Below are positions 23,655-30,383 of a DNA stretch of 64,000 nt, piece after piece. The position numbers and the translations under genes were made by a program. The notes below the pieces were generated by a model. That model searched no databases. It was not told where the DNA came from and saw nothing but the letters and a program-made list of their open reading frames with translations. Numbering within the stretch: the stretch's first letter is position 1; each line of letters starts with the position of its first letter. Source of the stretch: UBA4416 sp036676295 (GTDB lineage: Bacteria; Bacteroidota; Bacteroidia; B-17B0; Aurantibacillaceae); assembly GCA_036676295.1 (NCBI GenBank), contig JAKFDE010000031.1, forward strand, positions 243,240 to 307,239. The letters run 5' to 3'.

Positions 23655-24032
23655 TTACAAATTGTTCGCAATGCGTGTTATAGAATCTTTTAAGGATGAT
23701 GAATTAAAGTTAATTAGTAAACCCAATTTTTTATCTGCCAACTTTAAATAAGTTAATAATTGTTTATGATGAACGTCCATCAAAGTTTCAATGGATTTAA
23801 CCTCAACAATTACCAAATCATTTACTAAAATATCTAATCGAAAACCAACATCCATTTTAATCTCTTCATAAACCATTGGAATAGCTAATTGATTTTTAAC
23901 ATCAAAACCTTCTTTTCTCAATTCATATGTCAAAGCTGTTTCATAAACAGACTCCAGCAACCCAGGGCCAAGAGCAGAATGCACTTTAAAAGCAGCTCCT
24001 CTAATAGCATATGACAAATCATTCTCTTTCAT
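23655..24032 (-). CDS. GxxExxY family protein inside thiamine operon
   Basis: 125 residues from the ATG at 24032 (MKENDLSYAIRGAAFKVHSALGPG); an in-frame ATG eight codons upstream lies in the inverted repeat and is less likely. Family marks: the name motif GPGLLESVYETAL, then YELRKEGFDVKNQLAIPMVYEEIKMDVGFRLDILVNDLVIVEVKSIETLMDVHHKQLLTYLKLADKKLGLLINFN. The D...EVK pattern with Q/H resembles a PD-(D/E)xK nuclease-like core. Function unknown. The gene fills a ~480-bp unit bounded by 43-bp inverted repeats; stop is 3 bp from the left repeat. It interrupts thiG-thiH and is probably co-transcribed. Confidence 0.9.
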   Translation of the reverse strand: MKENDLSYAIRGAAFKVHSALGPGLLESVYETALTYELRKEGFDVKNQLAIPMVYEEIKMDVGFRLDILVNDLVIVEVKSIETLMDVHHKQLLTYLKLADKKLGLLINFNSSSLKDSITRIANNL

Positions 24033-24046
24033 ATTATTATATATAT

Positions 24047-24089
24047 TCTGCGTCACTCTGCGGTTTCATCAGCGCAAATCTGCGAGAAA
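24047..24089. repeat. Right terminal inverted repeat of the GxxExxY element
   Basis: Inverse partner of 23610-23652, ending TCTGCGAGAAA at 24089, 5 bp before the thiG stop. A clear target-site duplication is not visible. Confidence 0.75.
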
Positions 24090-24093
24090 CATT

Positions 24094-24864
24094 TTATTCA
24101 TTTAAAAAACTTGTTAAAGGACTACTAGCTTCTGCATGTTTCTTAATTGTTCCTAATCTTGCTTCAAAAGCCATACGACCAGCTTCTACAGCTAATTTAA
24201 AAGCGTGTGCCATTTGTATTGGATTACCGGCCACTGCAATTGCCGTATTTACCAATACTGCATCAGCTCCAATTTCCATAGCTTTTGCCGCGTCAGACGG
24301 TGCACCAATTCCGGCATCAACAATTACCGGTACTTTACTTTGTTCAATAATGATCTCTAAAAAATCAATCGTACGTAAACCTTTATTGGTTCCTATCGGC
24401 GCGCCTAAAGGCATCACTGCTGCGGTTCCTGCATTTTCTAATTGCTTACATAATACAGGATCGGCATGAATGTATGGCAATACAATAAAACCCAACTTGG
24501 CCAATTCTTCTGTAGCTTTCAACGTTTCAACAGCATCGGGCAACAAGTATTTTGGGTCTGGATGAATTTCTAATTTCAACCAATTGGTTTCCATCGCTTC
24601 TCGGGCCAATTGAGCAGCAAACACTGCTTCTTTAGCATTACGTACACCGGAAGTATTGGGCAGCAAATTGATATGCGCATGTTGTAAATGTGATAATAAA
24701 TTATCTGTTTCTGTTTCCAGATCAACACGTTTTAAGGCAACCGTTACTAACTCCGAACCCGAAGCTAAAACAGCATCTTCCATTTGTTGAGATGAACCGA
24801 ATTTTCCCGTACCTAAAAACAAACGAGAATGAAATTCTTTATTGGCAATTTTAAGCAATGGCAT
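24094..24864 (-). CDS. thiG: Thiazole synthase
   Basis: ThiG makes thiazole phosphate from DXP, 2-iminoacetate and ThiS thiocarboxylate in the cytoplasm. 256 residues, TIM barrel: SRLFLGTGKFGSSQQMEDAVLASGSELVTVALKRVD (with the Schiff-base Lys in VALKRVD), LLPNTSGVRNAKEAV, KLEIHPDPKYLLPDAVETLKA, MPLGAPIGTNKGLR, VDAGIGAPSDAAKAMEIGADAVLVNTAIA as phosphate site. The start overlaps the thiE end by 14 bp, showing translational coupling. It is normally followed directly by thiH; here a GxxExxY unit intervenes. Confidence 0.98.
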   Translation of the reverse strand: MPLLKIANKEFHSRLFLGTGKFGSSQQMEDAVLASGSELVTVALKRVDLETETDNLLSHLQHAHINLLPNTSGVRNAKEAVFAAQLAREAMETNWLKLEIHPDPKYLLPDAVETLKATEELAKLGFIVLPYIHADPVLCKQLENAGTAAVMPLGAPIGTNKGLRTIDFLEIIIEQSKVPVIVDAGIGAPSDAAKAMEIGADAVLVNTAIAVAGNPIQMAHAFKLAVEAGRMAFEARLGTIKKHAEASSPLTSFLNE

Positions 24865-25483
24865 GTAATAATGTATTTAATTGTTCAACTAATTTTTGTT
24901 TATTATTCTGATTGGTTATTAATCCTGAAACGGCAATGCCATGAATGCCGGTGTTTATGATCGTATCGACATCGCTCACTTCAATACCACCAATGGCGTA
25001 GATTGGCATTTGTAAATTGCGTTCTTTTAATGCATTAATAATATCTACATAACCCTGAGTGCCAAGGATTGGACTTAATTTTTCTTTAGTCGTTGTAAAT
25101 TTAAAAGGACCTAAACCAACGTAGTTACATTTTTCTTCAATACGCTTTAGAACATCTTCTAATGTATTAGCGGTGCCACCAATAATTTTATCATTCCCTA
25201 AAATGGCTCTGGCTTCGGTTACCGACATATCTGACAAACCCAAGTGTACGCCATCTGCGTCGATCTCTTTGGCAATATTTACAAAATCATTTAAAATGAA
25301 TGTTGCATTATACTTTTGGCAAAGTGTTTTTGCTTTTTCAGCCACAAAGCCTGTGCTCATTTCCTGATGGTTTTTATAACGCAATTGAATCCAATCACAA
25401 CCTGCATCCAGAGCCTTGTAAATATTATTTAATTGCTCTTCGTAAGTACTGCCTTGCGAAATATATTGTAGTTTACTGTACAT
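24851..25483 (-). CDS. thiE: Thiamine-phosphate synthase
   Basis: Joins HMP-PP and thiazole phosphate to thiamine phosphate. 210 residues with complete motifs: DWIQLRYKNHQ, FILNDFVNIAKEIDADGVHLGLSDMSVTEARAILG, YVGLGPFKFTTTKEKLSPILGTQGY, IYAIGGIEVSDV, HGIAVSGLI. It is the canonical ThiE of the two in this operon. It overlaps thiD (11 bp) and thiG (14 bp). Confidence 0.96.
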   Translation of the reverse strand: MYSKLQYISQGSTYEEQLNNIYKALDAGCDWIQLRYKNHQEMSTGFVAEKAKTLCQKYNATFILNDFVNIAKEIDADGVHLGLSDMSVTEARAILGNDKIIGGTANTLEDVLKRIEEKCNYVGLGPFKFTTTKEKLSPILGTQGYVDIINALKERNLQMPIYAIGGIEVSDVDTIINTGIHGIAVSGLITNQNNKQKLVEQLNTLLHAIA

Positions 25484-26225
25484 GATACGCTAATAAGTTA
25501 GTGTTACTTTTTAAAATGTTCTCAATATATATTTTTGCACTTCGACATGCCTGTTCTAAATTTAAACCTAAGGCTAATTGGCTTGTAATAGCGGATGATA
25601 AAATACAACCCGAACCATGTTTAGAATGTACGGCCTCTGTTGATCCGTATATTTTAAAAACATTATTCTTTGTGTATAAATGATCAACTCCTCTTTCTTG
25701 TTCGCTATGCCCGCCTTTTAAAAGCACGGCACAATACTGTGCCAAAAACGCCGCCGCTTCCTTCTCATTAGTGTGATGAGTTAAAGCAATGGCTTCATTT
25801 GTATTAGGTGTAATTAAATAAATGTTTTTCAATAATTTAATTAGAGTTTCTTCATCTAATTTTTCAGTCAAAGTAAATCCACTTGACGCCGCCAACACCG
25901 GATCCCAAATGATCTTTACTGAACTATTTTTTGCTTTGATCCAAAGTACCAGTTCTAAAAGCAGGTCAATATTTTTAATAATTCCAATTTTAATAAACCC
26001 AATGCGATAGTTTTCTAAAAGTGGTTGTAACTGTTCAGTCATTTTTTCAAACGACAGCCATTCAACATTAATGAATTTATTTTCTGTTTGAACCGTTAGT
26101 GCAGAAATTACTCCCATACCTAAACATTTATGTTGTTCAAATGTTTTCACATCTGCCAACACACCGGCACCACCACTTGGGTCGAAACCAGCTATGCTTA
26201 CTACTATTGGGCGATTGTATTGCAT
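25473..26225 (-). CDS. thiD: Hydroxymethylpyrimidine / phosphomethylpyrimidine kinase
   Basis: ThiD phosphorylates HMP and HMP-P to HMP-PP. 250 residues, ribokinase fold: VSIAGFDPSGGAGVLADVKTFEQHKCLGMGVISALTVQTEN at the start, WDPVLAASSGFTL, LITPNTNEAIAL, VLLKGGHSE and the ATP-side motif KHGSGCILSSAI (GSGC in place of the usual GTGC, same catalytic Cys region). Overlaps thiE and the second thiE-like gene (22 bp). Confidence 0.96.
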   Translation of the reverse strand: MQYNRPIVVSIAGFDPSGGAGVLADVKTFEQHKCLGMGVISALTVQTENKFINVEWLSFEKMTEQLQPLLENYRIGFIKIGIIKNIDLLLELVLWIKAKNSSVKIIWDPVLAASSGFTLTEKLDEETLIKLLKNIYLITPNTNEAIALTHHTNEKEAAAFLAQYCAVLLKGGHSEQERGVDHLYTKNNVFKIYGSTEAVHSKHGSGCILSSAITSQLALGLNLEQACRSAKIYIENILKSNTNLLAYHVQ

Positions 26226-26806
26226 TGATGTTTTATTATTTTAAATTCACTAAGAGCATCATTACTTTTCCAAATACTTCCTAATAAAGCTATCCCGTCA
26301 AATCCCATTTCAAAAGCCTGAGTACAATTTTTAGCTGTAATACCTCCAAGTGCGATCAACTTTGTTGTTGTTTTTTTATTTATTGAACTCAGATCAAAAA
26401 TTTGTGCTTTATAATTTGGTTTTGAAATACTATCAAACACAGGACTTATAAAAACATAATCGAAACAAGACGGTAATTTATTGTACTCTTTAACAGTATG
26501 AACTGACGTCGACAAAATAAACCCTAGTTGTTTCAATTGCTGAAAATCACTTTCGTTTTTCAATACCCTATCCTGTTCAGAAAAATGCAAACGATTTATT
26601 CCAAACTCATTAGCCATTTCATGAAACTGATGCAGCGCAATTCTGTTGTGATATTCAGATTTTACCTGTTTTAAAAAATCAGTTATCTCGGTTTTACTGT
26701 TATTATATTTTCGCAAATGAAACACCATCAATCCTTCATCAAATAAAAGATTGACGATGCTTGCTTCATTTGCAATTAATTCAATATCCGAAATAACAAT
26801 GATCAT
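26204..26806 (-). CDS. Second thiamine-phosphate synthase-like protein (ThiE/TenI type)
   Basis: 200 residues with the ThiE/TenI barrel: VFHLRKYNNSKTEITDFLKQV, HNRIALHQFHEMANEFGINRLHFSEQD, FILSTSVHTVKEYNKL, FDYVFISPVFDSISKPNYKAQ, KLIALGGITAKNCTQAFEMGFDGIALLGSIWK. Compared with ThiE at 24851 the ND of the ILND loop is replaced (ALHQF) and GVHLG is RLHFS, so it may be an aminotransfer-like TenI or a diverged synthase. TenI proteins can assist thiazole aromatisation. Overlaps thiC by one base. Confidence 0.85.
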   Translation of the reverse strand: MIIVISDIELIANEASIVNLLFDEGLMVFHLRKYNNSKTEITDFLKQVKSEYHNRIALHQFHEMANEFGINRLHFSEQDRVLKNESDFQQLKQLGFILSTSVHTVKEYNKLPSCFDYVFISPVFDSISKPNYKAQIFDLSSINKKTTTKLIALGGITAKNCTQAFEMGFDGIALLGSIWKSNDALSEFKIIKHQCNTIAQ

Positions 26807-28653
26807 TATAAATAGATCTGACTTCCTTGTTGTTTAAATTCTTCTGATTTATCAAACATGCCATTCTCTGCAGACTCTCTGATCTCCTGAGTAATTTTCA
26901 TTGAACAGAATTTTGGCCCGCACATTGAACAGAAGTGAGCTACTTTAGCACCATCAGCAGGCAAAGTTTCGTCATGAAATTCGCGAGCCGTATCCGGATC
27001 TAATGATAAATTAAATTGATCTTCCCAACGGAATTCGAATCGTGCTTTACTCAAAGCATTATCTCTGTATTGTGCGCCATAATGTCCTTTTGCTAAATCA
27101 GCCGCATGAGCTGCCAACTTATACGTAATCACACCATCTTTCACATCTTTTCTGTTTGGTAAACCTAAATGTTCTTTTGGCGTTACATAACATAACATCG
27201 CACAACCAAACCATCCGATCATGGCTGCACCAATTGCCGAAGTGATATGATCATAACCCGGAGCAATATCAGTAGTTAATGGCCCTAATGTATAGAAAGG
27301 TGCTTCATGACACTCTTTCAATTGTTTGTCCATATTTTCTTTGATCAAATGCATAGGTACATGTCCAGGTCCTTCAATCATTACTTGTACATCATGTTTC
27401 CATGCAATTTTAGTTAACTCTCCTAAGGTTTCTAATTCACCGAATTGAGCCGCGTCATTAGCGTCAGCAATAGAGCCCGGACGTAAACCATCTCCTAAAG
27501 AGAAAGCCACATCATAAGCTTTCATGATCTCACAAATTTCTTCGAAGTGAGTATATAAGAAATTTTCTTTGTGATGAGATAAACACCATTTAGCCATAAT
27601 AGATCCACCACGAGACACAATACCTGTAACGCGTTTAGCCGTTAAAGGAATGTAACGTAATAATACACCGGCGTGAATGGTGAAATAAGAAACACCTTGT
27701 TCGGCTTGCTCAATCAAGGTATCTTTAAAAATTTCCCAGGTTAAATCTTCTGCTTTACCGTTTACTTTTTCTAAAGCCTGATAGATTGGAACTGTTCCAA
27801 TTGGCACCGGAGAATTACGAATGATCCACTCACGTGTTTCGTGAATATTTTTTCCGGTTGACAGATCCATGATCGTATCTGCACCCCAACGACAAGCCCA
27901 TACTGCTTTTTCAACTTCCTCTTCAATACTTGATGTTACAGCACTATTACCAATGTTAGCATTAATTTTCACTAAAAAATTACGTCCAATGATCATTGGT
28001 TCACTTTCAGGATGATTAATGTTATTAGGAATGATCGCACGTCCAGCCGCAATTTCATCACGCACAAACTCAGCAGTGATTAAACCTTTTGGAGTATTGG
28101 CACCAAAACTATGGCCGGCATGTTGATGGCTTAACATCTCGTATTGACCATTCACCTGACTTTTTAATTCATCATAACGTTGGTTTTCGCGAATGGCAAT
28201 ATATTCCATTTCGGGAGTAATGATTCCTTTTTTAGCATAATACAATTGCGAAACGTTTGCTCCTTTTTTTGCTTTCAACGGTTTGCTAATATGCTCAAAA
28301 CGTAAATGATCTAAAGATTTATCATTCATACGTTCTTTACCATATTCAGAAGATGTTTCTGTTAAATACTCCACATCATTACGATCCAAGATCCATTGTT
28401 CGCGCAAACGTGGCAAACCTTTTCTGATATCGATCTTTGCATCAACATCCGTATAAGCTCCACTGGCATCATAAACCGTTACCGGTGCATTGTTCTCAAC
28501 TTTGCCATTAGATAATTTTGTAGGTGATAACGTAATTTCACGCATCGCCACTTTAATATTATGGATCTTTCCATTAACATAAATCTTTCTTGAACCACTG
28601 ATTGGTCCAGTAGATATACTTTGTTGTTCCGGGGTTTTGTCTTGTTTACTCAT
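26806..28653 (-). CDS. thiC: Phosphomethylpyrimidine synthase
   Basis: ThiC rearranges aminoimidazole ribotide to HMP-P by radical SAM chemistry. 615 residues, usual for the bacterial enzyme. The unusual C-terminal cluster motif CxxCxxxxC is in AHFCSMCGPKFCSMKIT. Core blocks include TMYAKKGIITPEMEYIAIRENQ-like segment (LYYAKKGIITPEMEYIA), DTIMDLSTGKNIHETREWIIRNSPVPIGTVPIYQALEK, SRGGSIMAKWCLSHHKENFLYTHFEEICEIMKAYDVAFSLGDGLRPGS and MIEGPGHVPMHLI. First large gene under TPP-riboswitch control. Confidence 0.98.
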   Translation of the reverse strand: MSKQDKTPEQQSISTGPISGSRKIYVNGKIHNIKVAMREITLSPTKLSNGKVENNAPVTVYDASGAYTDVDAKIDIRKGLPRLREQWILDRNDVEYLTETSSEYGKERMNDKSLDHLRFEHISKPLKAKKGANVSQLYYAKKGIITPEMEYIAIRENQRYDELKSQVNGQYEMLSHQHAGHSFGANTPKGLITAEFVRDEIAAGRAIIPNNINHPESEPMIIGRNFLVKINANIGNSAVTSSIEEEVEKAVWACRWGADTIMDLSTGKNIHETREWIIRNSPVPIGTVPIYQALEKVNGKAEDLTWEIFKDTLIEQAEQGVSYFTIHAGVLLRYIPLTAKRVTGIVSRGGSIMAKWCLSHHKENFLYTHFEEICEIMKAYDVAFSLGDGLRPGSIADANDAAQFGELETLGELTKIAWKHDVQVMIEGPGHVPMHLIKENMDKQLKECHEAPFYTLGPLTTDIAPGYDHITSAIGAAMIGWFGCAMLCYVTPKEHLGLPNRKDVKDGVITYKLAAHAADLAKGHYGAQYRDNALSKARFEFRWEDQFNLSLDPDTAREFHDETLPADGAKVAHFCSMCGPKFCSMKITQEIRESAENGMFDKSEEFKQQGSQIYL

Positions 28654-28672
28654 TTCTGCTATTTTAATAAAT

Positions 28673-29254
28673 TTATGTTGTTTCGTTTGTTATCCATTTT
28701 TGCACCTCAGGCGCTTTGTAATTCTTCATTTTAATTAAAAGGTCATTGACAGCATCACTCACAATTAACATCTCGAGATTAACTTGTTTGAGAAAACCTT
28801 TGTCTACCATGTTTTCAATTAAACGAATCAAATCGTTATAAAAACCATTTGTGTTTAATAAGCCAATTGGTTTTTGATGCAAGCCTAATTGAGCCCAGGT
28901 CAACATTTCAAATAATTCTTCCATGGTTCCAAAACCACCGGGTAAAGCAATGATACCATTACTTAACTCATACATTTTAGTTTTGCGCTCATGCATGGTT
29001 TTTACCATGATCAATTCCGTTAAATTATCATGAGCAACTTCCTTGGTTCTTAAAAACTGAGGAATGACTCCTATGACATTTCCTCCGGCTTGCAAAACAC
29101 CATCTGCTACAGCACCCATAATCCCTACTTTTGCACCGCCATATACCAAACCAATATTTTGTTTGGCTAAAGTTTCACCTAATAAAATGGCTTCTTTTTT
29201 AAAAGCTTCGTCTGTTCCCAAACTAGAGCCACAAAAAACGGTTATACTTTTCAT
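28673..29254 (-). CDS. LOG family nucleotide 5'-monophosphate phosphoribohydrolase (TIGR00730)
   Basis: 193 residues with the Rossmann-like LOG fold: ITVFCGSSLGTDEAF, GLVYGGAKVGIMGAVADGVLQAGGNVIGVIPQFL, ELIMVKTMHERKTKMYELSNGIIALPGGFGTMEELFEMLTWAQLGLHQKPIGLLN. The PGGxGTxxE site (PGGFGTMEE) and R/K in MHERK are intact. Known members release the base from nucleoside 5'-monophosphates (cytokinin activation) or related compounds. Its position between thiS and thiC (29 and 19 bp gaps) is not a standard thi gene and suggests nucleotide salvage linked to the pathway, or mere co-transcription. Confidence 0.93.
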   Translation of the reverse strand: MKSITVFCGSSLGTDEAFKKEAILLGETLAKQNIGLVYGGAKVGIMGAVADGVLQAGGNVIGVIPQFLRTKEVAHDNLTELIMVKTMHERKTKMYELSNGIIALPGGFGTMEELFEMLTWAQLGLHQKPIGLLNTNGFYNDLIRLIENMVDKGFLKQVNLEMLIVSDAVNDLLIKMKNYKAPEVQKWITNETT

Positions 29255-29283
29255 ATATAGATTTTATTGGTTCTTAAAATGGA

Positions 29284-29487
29284 TCAACCACCTTGTGTGG
29301 CTTTTATAATTAGTATATTGTCGTTAGACTTTAATGTTGTAACAGTCCAATCTTGTTTTTGGATCACTATATTATTTACAGCTATGGCAACACCTTTTTG
29401 TTTATCACCCAATTGAGCCAAAACAATATCCTGAAGTGTTGAACCTTCATCGATGATATGCGATTGATTGTTTAAGATAATTTCCAT
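29284..29487 (-). CDS. thiS: Sulfur carrier protein ThiS
   Basis: 67 residues, ubiquitin-like: MEIILNNQSHIIDEGSTLQDIV, GVAIAVNNIVIQKQDWTVTTLKSNDNILIIKATQGG. The C-terminal Gly-Gly that ThiF adenylates and that receives the sulfur is present. It is the first gene after the TPP riboswitch; start 49 bp downstream of the aptamer. Confidence 0.97.
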   Translation of the reverse strand: MEIILNNQSHIIDEGSTLQDIVLAQLGDKQKGVAIAVNNIVIQKQDWTVTTLKSNDNILIIKATQGG

Positions 29488-29535
29488 TCCTATTTTATAT
29501 TACACTTTAGGAATGACGGAATACAGAGAGTCATT

Positions 29536-29609
29536 TCACTTTTCCCTACGACAGTATTAACGGCATCAGGTTCAAAGGGTATATCTCAGCTAAACAGCAC
29601 CCCTAAAGT
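29536..29609 (-). promoter_or_regulatory. TPP riboswitch (THI-box) of the thi operon
   Basis: Minus strand shows the aptamer: GGGGTGCT, then GCTGAGATATACCCTTTGAA, CCTGAT, then GCCGTTAATACTGTCGTAGG and GAA. It lies just before thiS and covers all nine genes if the operon is one transcript. In Bacteroidota such switches repress when TPP binds. Confidence 0.97.
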
Positions 29610-29614
29610 TTAAG

Positions 29615-29646
29615 TAAAGATAGAAAAATATTGGACTATTTAACAA
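29615..29646 (-). promoter_or_regulatory. Likely promoter of the thi operon
   Basis: Minus strand -7 box TATCTTTA (29622 to 29615) with TTG at 29646-29644, spacing 21. The expected start is a few bases before the TPP aptamer. Confidence 0.45.
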
Positions 29647-29657
29647 GAATGGTTAAT

Positions 29658-29684
29658 AAAAAAGCCCTGAATTTCTTCAGGGCT
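29658..29684 (-). terminator. Intrinsic terminator behind the broken tRNA-Met at 29688
   Basis: On the minus strand AGCCCTGAA-gaaa-TTCAGGGCT is followed by a TTTTTT run. It would end transcripts from the tRNA/GIY-YIG cluster before the thi promoter. Confidence 0.8.
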
Positions 29685-29687
29685 GTG

Positions 29688-29765
29688 TAGTGAGAAGGAG
29701 ATTTGAACTCCTGTCCGCCAGCTGGCGGATATGAATCCGATACTCTAACCATTTAAACTCCTTAT
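29688..29765 (-). pseudogene. Broken tRNA-Met with palindromic insert, joined to the GIY-YIG gene
   Basis: On the minus strand the 3' part (GGAGTTCAAATCTCCTTCTC, ACTA) is identical to the tRNA-Met at 30029 and the anticodon region reads GGTTAGAGTATCGGATTCAT, but the 5' acceptor and D-arm are replaced. After the anticodon the tRNA sequence is interrupted by TCCGCCAGCTGGCGGA (perfect palindrome, 29714-29729). The stop codon of the GIY-YIG gene is formed by its GGTTAGAG. Confidence 0.8.
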
Positions 29766-29987
29766 AAACTCTCTTCCTTTAGCCGTTTTTAATTGTTTTT
29801 CTCTTTTTAAAGCGTCCGTTTTTTCAAGAAAAGATTCAGTATGAATCACTCTCCAAGGTCTATATTTTACAGTAAAACCTTTAGTGCCCATCACATTATG
29901 AGACAATAGCCGATCTTCTAAATCCGATGTATAGCCAATATAAATTTTGTTATGGCTCTCTGAATATAAAACGTAAACTGTATACAT
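29745..29987 (-). CDS. GIY-YIG nuclease, short, between tRNA-Met copies
   Basis: 80 residues, one GIY-YIG domain: YTVYVLYSESHNKIYIGYTSDLEDRLLSHN with the two name strands (VYV at 4-6, YIG at 16-18), R26 and H30, then HTESFLEKTDALKREKQLK with catalytic Glu at 63. This is the small UPF0213/YhbQ-like type, whose members cut DNA. Its last codons run into the broken tRNA-Met, whose D-loop supplies the stop (GGT TAG). A complete tRNA-Met lies 42 bp upstream. The arrangement suggests a tRNA-targeting mobile gene rather than a host repair gene. Confidence 0.9.
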   Translation of the reverse strand: MYTVYVLYSESHNKIYIGYTSDLEDRLLSHNVMGTKGFTVKYRPWRVIHTESFLEKTDALKREKQLKTAKGREFIRSLNG

Positions 29988-29999
29988 ATTATAAACAAG

Positions 30000-30026
30000 A
30001 AAAGTCTTTCATTTCTGAAAGACTTT
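30000..30026 (-). terminator. Hairpin terminator behind tRNA-Met
   Basis: AAAGTCTTTCA and TGAAAGACTTT form an 11-bp stem with a 4-nt loop directly after the tRNA 3' end. The following T-run is short and broken (TTTTCTTG). Confidence 0.65.
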
Positions 30027-30028
30027 AG

Positions 30029-30102
30029 TAGTGAGAAGGAGATTTGAACTCCTGACCTTCGGGTTATGAATCCGATGCTCTAACCAACTGAGCTACCTCA
30101 CC
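30029..30102 (-). tRNA. tRNA-Met (CAT)
   Basis: A complete 74-nt cloverleaf on the minus strand: acceptor GGTGAGG / TCTCACT with A73, D-arm GCTCAGTTGGTTAGAGC, anticodon loop TTCATAA, T-arm AGGAGTTCAAATCTCCT. Two wobble pairs in the acceptor, and one A-C mismatch closes the anticodon stem. CCA is not encoded. A CAT anticodon could also be tRNA-Ile2 (lysidine), but the acceptor and context fit elongator Met. Confidence 0.88.
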
Positions 30103-30120
30103 AAATATTTTTATTTTAAA

Positions 30121-30196
30121 GAACTTCCCTTTTGAACTCTTGTCCGCTAGCCAGCGGATATGAATCCGATGCTCTAACCAACTGAGCTACCTCACC
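30121..30196 (-). pseudogene. Broken tRNA-Met with palindromic insert, 5' half intact
   Basis: On the minus strand the 5' ~40 nt equal the neighbouring tRNA-Met (GGTGAGGTAGCTCAGTTGGT, TAGAGCATCGGATTCAT). Then TCCGCTGGCTAGCGGA (30158-30143) is inserted at the same place as in the copy at 29688, and the T-arm and acceptor 3' side are degraded (AGAGTTCAAAAGGGAAG). It cannot fold into a normal acceptor stem. Confidence 0.8.
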
Positions 30197-30209
30197 AAAT
30201 ATTAAAAAT

Positions 30210-30237
30210 AAAACCCTCTGAGTTCAAAGGGTTTTAT
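30210..30237 (-). terminator. Intrinsic terminator behind tRNA-Arg
   Basis: AAAACCCT and AGGGTTTT pair around a short loop, followed on the minus strand by TTTTATTTTT. Confidence 0.75.
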
Positions 30238-30239
30238 CG

Positions 30240-30313
30240 TGATCGTGTAGGGATTCGAACCCCAAACCTTCTCATCCGTAGTGAGATGCTCTATCCAGTT
30301 GAGCTACACAACC
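30240..30313 (-). tRNA. tRNA-Arg (ACG)
   Basis: 74-nt cloverleaf on the minus strand: acceptor GGTTGTG / CACGATC with A73, D-arm GCTCAACTGGATAGAGC, anticodon stem TCTCA / TGAGA with loop CTACGGA (anticodon ACG), T-arm TGGGGTTCGAATCCCTA. CCA not encoded. Confidence 0.93.
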
Positions 30314-30383
30314 AATCCAAAAAATTGGAGTGCAAATATACATATTTTACTTAACTTGCAAACAAAATTTTAAAGTAAATTTT

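Noticed and set aside
30029..30102. The A-C mismatch in the anticodon stem as a sign that this tRNA-Met is also a pseudogene
   Set aside because: All other arms are intact, and a hairpin terminator follows directly; one mismatch next to the loop is tolerated.
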